This document shows positions 50,525 through 60,268 of a stretch of DNA of 64,000 nt, one piece after another (within the stretch, counting starts at the first letter, position 1; every line of letters begins with the position of its first letter). This DNA comes from Rhodobacter sp. GTDB taxonomy: Bacteria > Pseudomonadota > Alphaproteobacteria > Rhodobacterales > Rhodobacteraceae. The position numbers and the translations under genes were made by a program. Location: the NCBI GenBank assembly GCA_020637595.1, contig JACKKE010000005.1:62001-126000 (forward strand). The letters run 5' to 3'. The notes below the pieces were generated by a model, which searched no databases, had not been told where the DNA came from, and worked only from the letters and a program-made list of their open reading frames with translations.

Positions 50525-50598
50525 TCGGCACGGCCACGGCCCCAGGCGCGCCCTTCCGATTCCGGCGCGGACCCGCAGCCATCTGCCGTCTGACCCGT

Positions 50599-51627
50599 TC
50601 AGGACGGCGTGCCGGGCCGGTGCCGGAACTGCGTCGGGCTGCACCCGTTGGCTGCCTGGAAGGCGCGGGTGAACGCCGCCTGATCGGAATAGCCGAGCCG
50701 GTAGGCGATTTGCGAGACCGGGACGGCCGGGTTGGCCAGCAGGGTGCAGGCGCGGCTGTGGCGGACCTCCTTGGACAGTGCCCGAAAGCCGATGCCTTCG
50801 GCCTGGAGCGCCCGCTCAAAGCTGCGCCGGCTCATCGACAGCATGGCCGCGAGTTCGTCCGCGCCGGGCTGGCAAGCCTCGGCCTCGGCCAGCATCATCC
50901 GCACCCAGTCGCCGATCCGCGCCTTGCGCGCGATCTGGCGTTGCAAGCGGTCAAGGCGCCGCTGATTTCCGCCGCGCGTGGCGGATCCGCCGAGGGGCAC
51001 GGTCAGGGTGTCCTCGGGGTAAAAGACCCGCAGTTCCGGGAGGCGGGTGCGCACGAACCGATAGCGCACGCGGGGAATCGCACGATAGCGCGCGACATGC
51101 GGCGGGGGCGCGAAGGGCAGGGTGATCCGGAAATGGCGGCCCGATGGCTCCAGCAGTTCCGAGATGTTGTGCAGGTGGGCGGCGGCGTAGAACTCGAAAA
51201 AGACCGGCAGCACCTGCGCCTTGAACGAGGCCGCCGGTCGCACGGTCAGTTCCGCCCCCTGCGCCAGCCGTTCGAACTGCCATGAGAAGATCGGCGTGAT
51301 GAGGTGGAAATACTGCGTCTGCAAGCGCAGCCGATCTTCGAGCGTGGGTGCGCGCAGAAGGGCCGGGGTCAAGGGTCCGTGGTCCTGCGTGGCCAGGCAC
51401 AGGCCTGCGTCAAATCCGAAATCGGCATGGGCGGGATCGGCGGCCACGGTCTCGAACAGGGCCTCGAGGTTCTCGAGGCCGAGCGCGGCATCCGGGTGGG
51501 GCGGGTCGCGCGTTTCGATCCCCGCCGCCGCAAGGGCGCGTGCCCTGAGCGGCGCCGGAACACGGTCGAGCGCGCGGAATACCGGCGCGAAATAGCGCCA
51601 CGGAACGATGGGGTCGAACAGGGGCAT
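50599..51627 (-). CDS. AraC-family transcriptional regulator
   Basis: A 342-aa regulator with an N-terminal arabinose-binding-like (OruR/ArgR-type) domain and two helix-turn-helix motifs at the C-terminus: ELAAMLSMSRRSFERALQ and VSQIAYRLGYSDQAAFTRAF followed by GCSPTQFR. The start is the ATG at MPLFDPIVP. A long antisense extension is a shadow. It is divergent from the DUF1254 gene with 147 bases between starts, and is the probable regulator of the operon. Confidence 0.88.
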   Translation of the reverse strand: MPLFDPIVPWRYFAPVFRALDRVPAPLRARALAAAGIETRDPPHPDAALGLENLEALFETVAADPAHADFGFDAGLCLATQDHGPLTPALLRAPTLEDRLRLQTQYFHLITPIFSWQFERLAQGAELTVRPAASFKAQVLPVFFEFYAAAHLHNISELLEPSGRHFRITLPFAPPPHVARYRAIPRVRYRFVRTRLPELRVFYPEDTLTVPLGGSATRGGNQRRLDRLQRQIARKARIGDWVRMMLAEAEACQPGADELAAMLSMSRRSFERALQAEGIGFRALSKEVRHSRACTLLANPAVPVSQIAYRLGYSDQAAFTRAFQAANGCSPTQFRHRPGTPS

Positions 51628-51774
51628 GGGGTGCCGTGCAAGGCCAATCCTGCGGGTTTGGCGGAAAATATCAAATGATCGACGTTGACGCAAACGGCGA
51701 AAGAAGGATTCATCTTTCCTCACGGACAGGGTGCGCGGCTTCGTTGCCGCCCCTTCCGGAGTGGAGGAGATCTG

Positions 51775-53136
51775 ATGGACGGCACCGAGAAACCCGCTTT
51801 GGCGGACAGTCCCGACATGCGCGCCTTGCACGACAGCGAGGCCTTCGCGGTCGGCTATCACGCCTTTGTCTGGGGCTATCCCTATGTGAAGGGCATGTTG
51901 CTGCGGCATGGCGCGATGCATCCGCGCACGGCGAACCATGCCCCGCTCAACACCATGCACTACTACACAACGCTGGCCCGCCCCGGTTTTCACGACTTCA
52001 CGCCAACCGTCGAGGCGCTGATGAACGTGGGCTGGGTGGACCTGTCGCAGGGGCCGGTGCTGTTCGACATCCCCGACATCGACGACCGCTATTGGTCGGT
52101 GGTGCTGGTCGATGCGGTGGGTGACGCGGCCTGCTATCTGGGCAGCCGGCAGGGATCGGCCCCCGGTGCCTATGCGCTGGTGCCTCTGGGTTGGGGCGGT
52201 GCGTTGCCGGCGGGGGTGACGGCGATCCCGGTGCGCTCGCGCTTTTCGCTGCTGCTTTTGCGCACGCTGGTGCGGCCAGAGGTGGCAGGCGATCTGGACC
52301 GCTCGGTCGCGCTGCATGCCGCGATGGTGCTGCGCCCGCTCGATCCGGCCGCGCGCGTCCCCGAGATCGCGGCCGAGGCGCCGGTTGCCTCGGCCCGGCC
52401 CGATACGCCCCTCTTCCACACGCTCGACTTCTTCGCCCGGCTGAACCAGGCGCTGGACGAGGGCGGGGTGATGCCGGGCGAGGAGGGCGTTGTTGCGCAA
52501 TTCGCGGGCTTTGGCATCGGCCCCGGCCTGACCTTCGCCCCGGAGGCGCTGAGCGAGGCGCAGCGCGCCGGCCTCCTGCGCGGCATGCAGGCGGCGCATC
52601 AGCGCATTGCGGCCGAACTTCGGCTGGGCGCGGTGACGCTGGGTGGCTGGCAGTTCAACTACGATGTCGGTGCTTATGGCCACCGCTACATGACCCGCGC
52701 GACGGCCGCGCTGTTCGGTTTCGGTGCGATGATCCCCGAGGAAACGCTCTATGTGGTGACCACCCAGGACTGCGCCGGCGCCCCCCTCGACGGGACCGGG
52801 CGCTATGCGATCACCTTTGCGCCGGGGCAGCTGCCGCCGGTGCGGGCGTTCTGGTCGATCACCGTCTACACGCGACCGGCCAACCAGCTGGTGGCGAACG
52901 CGATCGACCGCTACAGCGTCTCCAGCCAGACACCGGGTCTGATCAAGGACGCCGATGGCACCCTGCGCATCGCGCTGCAACACGCGCGCCCCGAAGACCC
53001 GGTCGAGGCGGCCAACTGGCTGCCGCTGCCCGACGGAGCCTTCTGGCTGATCCTGCGCACCTATGTGCCCGAGGCGCCGCTGCTGGAGCGCGCCTATACG
53101 CCGCCGCCGGTCGTCCGGCTGAATGGCTCACACTGA
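51775..53136 (+). CDS. DUF1254/DUF1214 protein
   Basis: A 453-aa protein with an N-terminal DUF1254 region (AFVWGYPYVKGMLL, LNTMHYYTTLA, DLSQGPVLFDIPDID) and a C-terminal DUF1214 region (GTGRYAITFAPGQLPPVRAF then WSITVYTRP). No signal peptide is evident. Such proteins occur beside catabolic genes but have no established activity. GGAGGAGATCTG precedes the ATG. It is the first gene of the operon divergent from AraC. Confidence 0.85.
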   Translation: MDGTEKPALADSPDMRALHDSEAFAVGYHAFVWGYPYVKGMLLRHGAMHPRTANHAPLNTMHYYTTLARPGFHDFTPTVEALMNVGWVDLSQGPVLFDIPDIDDRYWSVVLVDAVGDAACYLGSRQGSAPGAYALVPLGWGGALPAGVTAIPVRSRFSLLLLRTLVRPEVAGDLDRSVALHAAMVLRPLDPAARVPEIAAEAPVASARPDTPLFHTLDFFARLNQALDEGGVMPGEEGVVAQFAGFGIGPGLTFAPEALSEAQRAGLLRGMQAAHQRIAAELRLGAVTLGGWQFNYDVGAYGHRYMTRATAALFGFGAMIPEETLYVVTTQDCAGAPLDGTGRYAITFAPGQLPPVRAFWSITVYTRPANQLVANAIDRYSVSSQTPGLIKDADGTLRIALQHARPEDPVEAANWLPLPDGAFWLILRTYVPEAPLLERAYTPPPVVRLNGSH

Positions 53137-53151
53137 TCCCGAGGACCAAAG

Positions 53152-54213
53152 ATGACTGACGCCCCTTATCGCCTGCTCGGCGGCCCCGGCTCGCCCTATT
53201 CGCTGAAACTGCGCGCGGCGCTGCGTTATCGCCGGCTGCCGCATCACTGGATCGTGCCGACGGGTTACCTGAATTCCCCGGGCAGCGAACTGGCCAAGGC
53301 CGGCAAAGCGACGATCCCGGTGCTGCAATTCCCCGAGGACGGCAGCTATCACGCCGATACGACGCCGCTGATCTACGCGCTGGAGGCCCGCCACCCCGGC
53401 CAGCGGTCGCTGATCCCCGACGACCCGGCGGATGCGTTTCTGGCGCATCTGATCGAGGATTTCGCGGATGAATTCCTGGTCAACGCGCTCTTTGTCTTCC
53501 GCTGGGTTTCGCCCGAGGATCTGGCCTTCAGCCCGCGCCGGCAGTTGCAGGGGTGGCTGGGCACGATGCCCGCTGCGCAGTTCGAGGCGTTTGTGGCGAA
53601 GTTCATGGAGCGCCAGACCGCACAGATTCCGATTGCCGGTGGCGGGCCGGGCAACAAACCGCTCCTCGAGATGTTCTATCGCGAATTGCTGGACGCGATC
53701 GAGACGCTGGTCACCGAGTCCCGCTATCTCTTCGGCACCCGGCCGTCGCTGGCCGAGATCGGTCTTTTCGGTCAGCTTTCGCAGATGGCGATCGACCATT
53801 CGGCCTCGCGGATCATGAAAGCGGCGGCACCACGGGCGTTCCAGTGGGTGCAGGATCTCGACGACGCCTCGGGCATCGACGGCCATTGGCGCCAGCCGGG
53901 CGATCCTGCGCCTGCCGGGTTGGGCCGCATCCTCGATATCGTGATGCGCTACTACATGCCCTATGCGCAGGCCTGCACCGAGGCCGCGACATCCGGGCGC
54001 GAGAAGACCGAATGCACGATGAACGGGGTCGCCTTTTCCTTCGTTCCGCGTCCCTATACGGCCAAGGCGATCCTGTGGTTGCAGGATGAATTCACCCGCC
54101 TGGATGACGCGGCACGAGTCCGCGTCCTGACCGCGCTGAACCACCCGCAGGCCGAAGCCTGGCTGACCCCGGCCGAGGGCGCCGCGCCCGCGCCGGCGCA
54201 TCTGCCCTGCTGA
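53152..54213 (+). CDS. Glutathione S-transferase family protein (large)
   Basis: A 353-aa protein with a thioredoxin-like N-terminal domain (GGPGSPYSLKLRAALRYRRL, then ATIPVLQFPEDG and the Asp-Thr/Ser of the glutathione site) and a long helical C-terminal part, about 130 residues longer than ordinary GSTs. The N-terminal Ser in SPYS may be the catalytic residue. It lies 15 bases after the DUF1254 stop, in the same operon. Detoxification or opening of an electrophilic intermediate is inferred. Confidence 0.8.
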   Translation: MTDAPYRLLGGPGSPYSLKLRAALRYRRLPHHWIVPTGYLNSPGSELAKAGKATIPVLQFPEDGSYHADTTPLIYALEARHPGQRSLIPDDPADAFLAHLIEDFADEFLVNALFVFRWVSPEDLAFSPRRQLQGWLGTMPAAQFEAFVAKFMERQTAQIPIAGGGPGNKPLLEMFYRELLDAIETLVTESRYLFGTRPSLAEIGLFGQLSQMAIDHSASRIMKAAAPRAFQWVQDLDDASGIDGHWRQPGDPAPAGLGRILDIVMRYYMPYAQACTEAATSGREKTECTMNGVAFSFVPRPYTAKAILWLQDEFTRLDDAARVRVLTALNHPQAEAWLTPAEGAAPAPAHLPC

Positions 54214-54236
54214 TTTCGCATCTAGGAGAGACGTTC

Positions 54237-55542
54237 ATGGCCACCGCCATCCTGACCGCCAATGCCTCCGATACCCCCACCCGCGCCGACCGCGTTGCCT
54301 GGCTGACCTTTGTCCTCGTCTTTGTGATGATGACGATGGACTACATCGACCGGCAGATCATCGTTGCCATGTTCCCGGCCTTGCAGGCCGAATTCGGCTG
54401 GACCGACACGCAGCTTGCCGGGCTGGTCTCGGTCGTGTCGCTGACCGTGGCCGTCGGCGCACTGCCAGTTGCCGTGCTGGTCGACCGCTGGAGCCGGACC
54501 CGCGGCATCATGCTGATGGGCGCGGTCTGGAGCCTCGCCACGTTGAGTTGTGGCTTTGTTGAGTTGTGGCTTTGCCGTCGGCTATGCGCATCTGTTCCTG
54601 GGCCGGCTTTTCGTCGGCGCGGGCGAGGCCGGCTATGGCCCCGCCGGTGGCGCGCTGCTGGCGGCGCGCTTTCCGTCCCGGCTCCACAGCACGATCCTGG
54701 GTGCCTTCCAGGCGGCCTCGGGGATCGGTTCGATCCTGGGTGTGTTGCTGGGTGGCTATATCGCCACGCATTACGGCTGGCGCGCGGCCTTTGGGGTGGT
54801 CGGAATTCCCGGGCTGCTGCTGGCGCTGGTCTTCTGGTTTGTGCCGGATTACCGCACCGTGGCGATCCGCGAACGCGAGACTGCGCGGACGGGTGCCGGC
54901 CAGGTCGTGCTGGAGACGATCCGCGAGTTCCGCGAAAAGCCGACGGCCATGCTGGTCAGTATCGGCGGCGCCATGCAGCTGGCGCTGGGCGCGACGATGC
55001 TCACCTGGCTGCCCAGCTTCTTTGCCCGGGTTCACGAGCTGCCGCAGCAGCGCGCCGGGGCCATGACCGGCCTCGTCATGCTGGCCTTCTCGGTCGGTGC
55101 CGTGGTCTGGGGCCGCATCGTCGACCGCGCTGGCGAGAAACGGCCCGAGCGCAAGCTGCCCGTCATGGCGATCCTCAGCCTGGCGACGGGTGTAGCGGTC
55201 GCGGTATCCTTCGGTCTTCTGCCGGTAGGACCGCTGCAGACCGTGGGAATCGTTATCGTCGGCGCGCTGATGGGCTGCACGCTGGGTTCGGTCGTGGCAC
55301 TGGTGCTCGACGTGATCCATCCGGCCTTCCGTGCCACCGCCACCGCGTTCGTGGCACTGGTCGGCAACCTTGGGATGGCGCTGGGTCCCTTTGCGGTCGG
55401 CGTCTTCTCGGACGCCTATGGCTTGTCGCCCGCCATCGCCATGTCCTCGGTCTTTACCGTGCTCGCCGCACTGCTCTTCATGCTGGCGCGGCCGGTCTAT
55501 GCCGCCGACCGCCGCCGTGCCCGCAGCGAGGTGGTCGCATGA
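54237..55542 (+). pseudogene. MFS transporter broken by a 16-bp tandem duplication
   Basis: A 12-helix major facilitator with the start MATAILTANAS, motif A-like DYIDRQIIVAMFP and later VPDYRTVAIRERE. After codon 107 the exact 16-bp unit GTTGAGTTGTGGCTTT occurs twice in tandem (54542-54557, 54558-54573), shifting the frame. Removing one copy restores SLATLSCGF directly into AVGYAHLFLGRL and gives a clean 429-aa protein. As read, translation would instead run on out of frame with no stop for about 970 bases and join the next gene's frame. A TAGGAGAG ribosome site precedes the ATG. Confidence 0.88.
54542..54573 (+). repeat. 16-bp perfect tandem duplication
   Basis: Two adjacent identical copies of GTTGAGTTGTGGCTTT inside the MFS gene. 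The length is 1 modulo 3, so it produces a frameshift. It could arise or be lost by replication slippage. Confidence 0.97.
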
Positions 55543-57074
55543 CCACGCTGGTCCGCCGTTCCCCTTCGCAACGCCTGGGTCTTGCCGGGGCCGTCGCCCT
55601 GCTGCTGGCACTGGGTATCACGCTTTACGGTGTGCTGGCGATCGACGCCGGGTTGAGCAACTGGCGCGCGGCGGGCAATGCCGGCGTCGCGGCCGAGCGT
55701 CACGCGCTGATGGAGGCGGCCGAGGCAGGCCGCGCCCTCGACGGCGGCGGCGCCGACTACCACACGCTGGGCCTCGTCTCGGAATTTGCGACCGATCGCT
55801 ATACCTATGGCCGCGACGGGCTGATGGAGACGCTGATCTGGTATAGCGAGATGCCGCGTCTGAACGCCGCCGTGCTGGCGACCCATAACGCGCTGGCGGG
55901 GCTCTGCCTGCTGTTCGCCGCGTTCCAGTTCTGGCCCGCCTTCCGCCGGCGCCACCCGTATCTGCATCGCGGCTTCGGCATGGCCTATGTCGCGGGTATC
56001 CAGATTGCCATGCTGGCGGCGATCACCTACCTGCTGCTGACCCCGGTCGCGCGGATCTACGACCAGCTCACCTTTGCCGTCATGCTGTGGTTTCTGGCGC
56101 TGGGCGTCACCGCGTCACTGTGGATGGCCCTGGTGCAGCTGAAACGCGGCAATATCCCCCAGCACATGGGGTATATGAGCCTGAACTTCGGCCTGCTGCT
56201 GACTGCGCCGGTGCTGCGCGGGGGGTGGGTGCTGATGGGCTGGCTGAACCCCGCCGCCCGCCAGATCGAGAGCAACTTTGCCATCAACGGCATCCTGATC
56301 CCGGCCAGTGTCCTGATCGGCTACGCGATCTTCACCGCCAACCGTTTTCTGCAACCGCGTCGGGCCCGTCCTGCGCTGCTGTCGCAGCCCCAACCCTGGC
56401 CCGCCGCCGTGCGGGTGCTGATCGCGGCGCTGTCAGTGCTGGCGGTCTGGCTCTGGCTGCGCCACGGGATCTTTGCGCCGGGTCTCGACGGGCTGGACCT
56501 GCCCGCGGGCACCGTGCCGCAGGGCGTCGTCGACCTCGACCGGCAGGTGATCGTGGAGGGACCGCTGGCGCGCTGGTTGCTGACCCTCTCGGCGCTGGCG
56601 GGGATCGGCATCGCCGCCTGCGCCCTGTGGCACCGCGCCGCGGGCCGGTCGCAGGCCTGGCTGTCACCCACCGGGCAGCGGGTGCTGGCCGGGGCCGGTC
56701 TGGTGCAGGGCACGGTCCTGATGCTGCAGGCCGAGGCGATGGGTTTGCCCGGATTTTCCACCCTGACCGGCGGTGCGCTGGCGCTGTTCGGCGGGCTGGC
56801 CACGCTGGGCTTTTCGCTGCTGCTGGCGCTGGCCGCGCACAAGGACTGGAGCGACTGGGCCGACGAATGGGGGGGCTTTGTGCTGACCTGCCTGCTTGCC
56901 GCCCCGGCCTATTGGCTGCTCCAGCCCTGGATCGCGGGTTTCGAGACCGCAGCCGCGTTTCGCGACGCCGGGCATCTGTTCCGCATCGCCGGCATCGCCC
57001 AGTGGACGCTGCTGCTGATCCCCTTCCTGTTCGCCATCCACGGCCGGGCCACCACCACCCGCCTGAGCCGCTGA
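55539..57074 (+). CDS. Polytopic membrane protein with DUF2306-like core
   Basis: A 511-aa protein with at least eleven hydrophobic segments. The N-terminal half resembles DUF2306 membrane proteins (NALAGLCLLFAAFQFWPAF, HRGFGMAYVAGIQIAML, QHMGYMSLNFGLLL). The C-terminal half is a second membrane region without a recognised domain. The ATG overlaps the MFS stop (ATGA), so the two genes were translationally coupled; with the MFS frameshift the upstream ribosomes would arrive in the same frame without a stop. Function unknown. Confidence 0.78.
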   Translation: MTTLVRRSPSQRLGLAGAVALLLALGITLYGVLAIDAGLSNWRAAGNAGVAAERHALMEAAEAGRALDGGGADYHTLGLVSEFATDRYTYGRDGLMETLIWYSEMPRLNAAVLATHNALAGLCLLFAAFQFWPAFRRRHPYLHRGFGMAYVAGIQIAMLAAITYLLLTPVARIYDQLTFAVMLWFLALGVTASLWMALVQLKRGNIPQHMGYMSLNFGLLLTAPVLRGGWVLMGWLNPAARQIESNFAINGILIPASVLIGYAIFTANRFLQPRRARPALLSQPQPWPAAVRVLIAALSVLAVWLWLRHGIFAPGLDGLDLPAGTVPQGVVDLDRQVIVEGPLARWLLTLSALAGIGIAACALWHRAAGRSQAWLSPTGQRVLAGAGLVQGTVLMLQAEAMGLPGFSTLTGGALALFGGLATLGFSLLLALAAHKDWSDWADEWGGFVLTCLLAAPAYWLLQPWIAGFETAAAFRDAGHLFRIAGIAQWTLLLIPFLFAIHGRATTTRLSR

Positions 57075-57094
57075 GCCCCTTCGGAGAACCACCC

Positions 57095-60000
57095 ATGACC
57101 CCGACCCATCAAGACGCCGCCGCGCGTCTGCGGCAGGTCTTTGCCCTGCAACAGGCCGCCTTTGCCCGCCATCCCTCGCCGCTGCTGGAGGCACGCAAGG
57201 ACGCGCTGAAGCTGCTGAAGCGCCAGCTGCAACGCTATCAGGACGCGCTGGCTGCGGCGCTGGTCGCGGATTTCGGCTTTCGCGCGCCCGCCGAGACCAA
57301 GATGCTCGACCTTCTGCCGTCGATCCTGGACATCGACCATACGCTGCGCCACCTGCGCCGCTGGATGAAGCCCAGCCGCCGGCACACCGAACTGCTGTTT
57401 GCCTCGAACCGGCTGGAGGTGCAGTATCAGCCCAAGGGTGTGGTCGGGGTGATCGTGCCCTGGAACTTCCCGCTCTATCTGTGTTTCGGCCCGCTGGCGG
57501 CGGCGCTGGCTGCCGGCAACCGGGTGATGATCAAGATGTCCGAGGCGCTGCCCGCCACCAACGCGGTGATGCGGCGGCTGATCGGCGAGGTCTTCGATGA
57601 CAGCGAGGTCGCGGTCTTCGGCGAGGAGCTGACCGACCCCACCGCCTTTACCGCGCTGCCCTTCGACCACATCATCTTCACCGGCTCGCCGGCCGTGGGG
57701 CGCAAGGTGATGGAGGCCGCGGCGGCGCACCTGACCCCGGTCACGCTGGAACTGGGCGGCAAGTCGCCCGCCTTTGTGCTGCCGGACTATCCGCTGGACC
57801 AGGCTGCGCGCAGCCTCGTGTTCGGCAAGGGGGCGAATGCCGGGCAGATCTGCGTCTCGCCCGATTACGCGCTGGTGCCGCGCGCCGATATCGCGGCCTT
57901 TACCGAGGCCGCGCGGCAGGCCTTCGCCACGCTTTACGGCAGCGATGTCGCGTCGAACCACGACTACAGCGCCATCGTCAATGACCGCCAGTTCCAGCGG
58001 ATCGCCGCGCTGCTCGACGACGCCCGCGCGCGCGGGGCGACGGTCACCGCCTGCGGCACCGGCGAGGGGCGCAAGATGGCGCTGCAGATCGTCACCGGGG
58101 TCACGCCCGAGATGCGGCTGATGCAGGAGGAAATCTTTGGCCCTGTCCTGCCGGTCGTCGCCTATGACACGCTCGACGAGGCCATCGCCCGGGTCCGCGC
58201 GCTGCCGCGTCCGCTGGCGCTCTATTGCTATACCCACGATGCAGCCGCCCGGCGCCGCGTTCTGGGCGGCACGCATTCGGGCGGTGTCACCCTTAACGAT
58301 TGCGCCTGGCATATCATCAACCACGATGCGCCCTTTGGCGGCACCGGCCAGTCGGGGATGGGCAATTATCACGGCGAGGAAGGGTTCCGCGAGTTGTCGC
58401 ATGCGCGCACGGTGTTCAAGCGGCACCGTTTCTTCCCCATCGCGCTGTTCCAGCCGCCCTATGGCAACACGGTGCAACAGCTCGTCTCGCGGTTTTATCT
58501 GGGCAAGGCGGATCCGGCGGCGATGACCGCGGGCGCGCCGGAATCGCCTGCGCTTGCCGGTCCTGTTGCCGCGACGGCCTTGCCCAAACCCCCACACCAA
58601 CCCGACGCCATGCCCAAAGGAGGCCCCATGATTGGCCAGATGATGCAACAGCCGTTGCTGATCTCGTCGCTGTTGACCCATGCCGAACGCCATCACCCCG
58701 AACAGCAGGTGGTCACCCGCCGGGTCGAGGGCGACCTTCACCGCATCACCTACCGCGACCTCGCCGCTCGCTCGCGGCGCCTGGCAAAGGCGCTGGCGGG
58801 GCTGGGCATGGCGCAGGGCACCCGCGTCGGCACGCTGGCGTGGAACACCGACCGACACCTGGAACTCTACTATGCGGTCAGCGGCTCGGGCGCGGTGCTG
58901 CACACGCTGAACCCGCGCCTGCACCCCGATCAGCTCGCCTGGATCGCGGGGGATGCCGACGACCGCATCCTGTGCTTTGACCTGACCTTTCTGCCGCTGG
59001 TCGAGGCCGTGGCGCCCCGGCTGACGGGCGTGCGCCATTTCGTGCTGATGACAGACTGCGCGCATATGCCTGCGGAGACGAAAATTCCGGGCCTCCTGTG
59101 TTACGAGGATCTGCTTGCGGCACAGGACGACCGTTTTGACTGGCCCGAGTTCGACGAGAACACGGCCTCGTCGCTGTGCTATACCTCGGGCACCACGGGC
59201 AACCCCAAGGGTGTGCTCTATTCGCACCGCTCGACGGTGTTGCACACCTGGGCTTCGGCCTTGCCCGACTCGCTGGGGCTGTCGGCGGCGGATGCGGTGC
59301 TGCCGGTGGTGCCGATGTTCCACGTCAATGCCTGGGGGCTGCCCTATTCCGCCTGCATGGTCGGGGCCAAGCTGGTTCTGCCCGGGCCGGCGATGGACGG
59401 CAAGTCGCTGCACGATTTGTTCGAGGCCGAGGGGGTGACGATCTCGGCCGGGGTGCCGACGGTCTGGCAGGGGCTGTTGGCGCATGTCACGGGACAGGGC
59501 CTCACCTTTTCGACCATGCGACGCACGGTGATCGGCGGTTCCGCCTGTCCGCCGGCGATGATGAGCGCCTTTGAGGAAGGCCACGGCGTGCAGGTGATCC
59601 ACGCCTGGGGGATGACCGAGCTGTCGCCGATCGGCACCATCGGGGTGCTCAAGGGACACCAGCAAGCCCTGCCCGAAGTCGAACGCCGCGCCACCCAGTC
59701 GAAACAGGGGCGCGGTGTCTATGGCATCGACATGAAGATCGTCGATGCCGAGGGCGCCGAGCTGCCCTGGGACGGGCAGGCCTCGGGGGAATTGATGGTG
59801 CGCGGGCCCTGGGTGGTCGACAGGTATCTCAACGGGGCCGACACGCCGCTGGTCGCGGATTCCGCGGGCAAGGGCTGGTTCCCGACCGGCGACATCGCCA
59901 CGATCGACGCGGAGGGGTTCATGCAGATCACCGACCGCGCCAAGGATGTCATCAAATCCGGCGGCGAGTGGATCGGCTCGATCGACCTGGAGAACATCGC

Positions 60001-60268
60001 CCAGTCGCATCCGGGCGTGGCAATGGCCGCCTGCGTCGCGGCCCGGCATCCGAAATGGGACGAACGCCCGCTGCTGATCGCGGTGCGCAAACCCGGCGCC
60101 ACGGTCACCGAGGCCGAGCTTCTGGCCTTTTTCGATGGCAAGATCGCCAAATGGTGGACGCCGGATGCGGTGATTTTCGTCGCCGCGCTGCCTCTCGGCG
60201 GGACCGGCAAGGTGCTGAAACACCAGCTGCGCGACACCTACCGCGACCACCTGTTGGCCACGGCCTGA
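57095..60268 (+). CDS. Aldehyde dehydrogenase-acyl-CoA ligase fusion
   Basis: One uninterrupted 1057-codon frame. Residues 1 to about 480 are an aldehyde dehydrogenase of the coniferyl-aldehyde-dehydrogenase type, with Asn124 (PWNFP), Glu219 (LELGGKSP) and Cys253 (GQICVSP). From about residue 512 there is an acyl-CoA ligase (AMP-binding YTSGTTGNPKG near 695-705, GWFPTGDIATID, final PLGGTGKVLK). Between them AAAGGAGG (58616-58623) lies before an in-frame ATG at 58628, a fully formed ribosome site, but no stop separates the halves. Either a true bifunctional enzyme, or readthrough plus internal initiation giving a separate 546-aa ligase. Confidence 0.85.
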   Translation: MTPTHQDAAARLRQVFALQQAAFARHPSPLLEARKDALKLLKRQLQRYQDALAAALVADFGFRAPAETKMLDLLPSILDIDHTLRHLRRWMKPSRRHTELLFASNRLEVQYQPKGVVGVIVPWNFPLYLCFGPLAAALAAGNRVMIKMSEALPATNAVMRRLIGEVFDDSEVAVFGEELTDPTAFTALPFDHIIFTGSPAVGRKVMEAAAAHLTPVTLELGGKSPAFVLPDYPLDQAARSLVFGKGANAGQICVSPDYALVPRADIAAFTEAARQAFATLYGSDVASNHDYSAIVNDRQFQRIAALLDDARARGATVTACGTGEGRKMALQIVTGVTPEMRLMQEEIFGPVLPVVAYDTLDEAIARVRALPRPLALYCYTHDAAARRRVLGGTHSGGVTLNDCAWHIINHDAPFGGTGQSGMGNYHGEEGFRELSHARTVFKRHRFFPIALFQPPYGNTVQQLVSRFYLGKADPAAMTAGAPESPALAGPVAATALPKPPHQPDAMPKGGPMIGQMMQQPLLISSLLTHAERHHPEQQVVTRRVEGDLHRITYRDLAARSRRLAKALAGLGMAQGTRVGTLAWNTDRHLELYYAVSGSGAVLHTLNPRLHPDQLAWIAGDADDRILCFDLTFLPLVEAVAPRLTGVRHFVLMTDCAHMPAETKIPGLLCYEDLLAAQDDRFDWPEFDENTASSLCYTSGTTGNPKGVLYSHRSTVLHTWASALPDSLGLSAADAVLPVVPMFHVNAWGLPYSACMVGAKLVLPGPAMDGKSLHDLFEAEGVTISAGVPTVWQGLLAHVTGQGLTFSTMRRTVIGGSACPPAMMSAFEEGHGVQVIHAWGMTELSPIGTIGVLKGHQQALPEVERRATQSKQGRGVYGIDMKIVDAEGAELPWDGQASGELMVRGPWVVDRYLNGADTPLVADSAGKGWFPTGDIATIDAEGFMQITDRAKDVIKSGGEWIGSIDLENIAQSHPGVAMAACVAARHPKWDERPLLIAVRKPGATVTEAELLAFFDGKIAKWWTPDAVIFVAALPLGGTGKVLKHQLRDTYRDHLLATA
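58616..58630 (+). promoter_or_regulatory. Internal ribosome site and start of the ligase half
   Basis: AAAGGAGG, four C, then ATG. This is the strongest ribosome site of the operon and is in frame with both flanking domains. It would allow the ligase to be made alone (58628-60268, 546 aa). Confidence 0.7.

Noticed and set aside
54542..54573. Programmed frameshifting in the transporter gene
   Set aside because: There is no slippery heptamer or downstream stem, and the two repeat copies are exact, which points to duplication rather than recoding.
54237..57074. One 945-codon gene spanning the transporter and the next membrane protein
   Set aside because: The middle third is the transporter read in the wrong frame after the 16-bp duplication. 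It is an artefact of a stop-free GC-rich frame.
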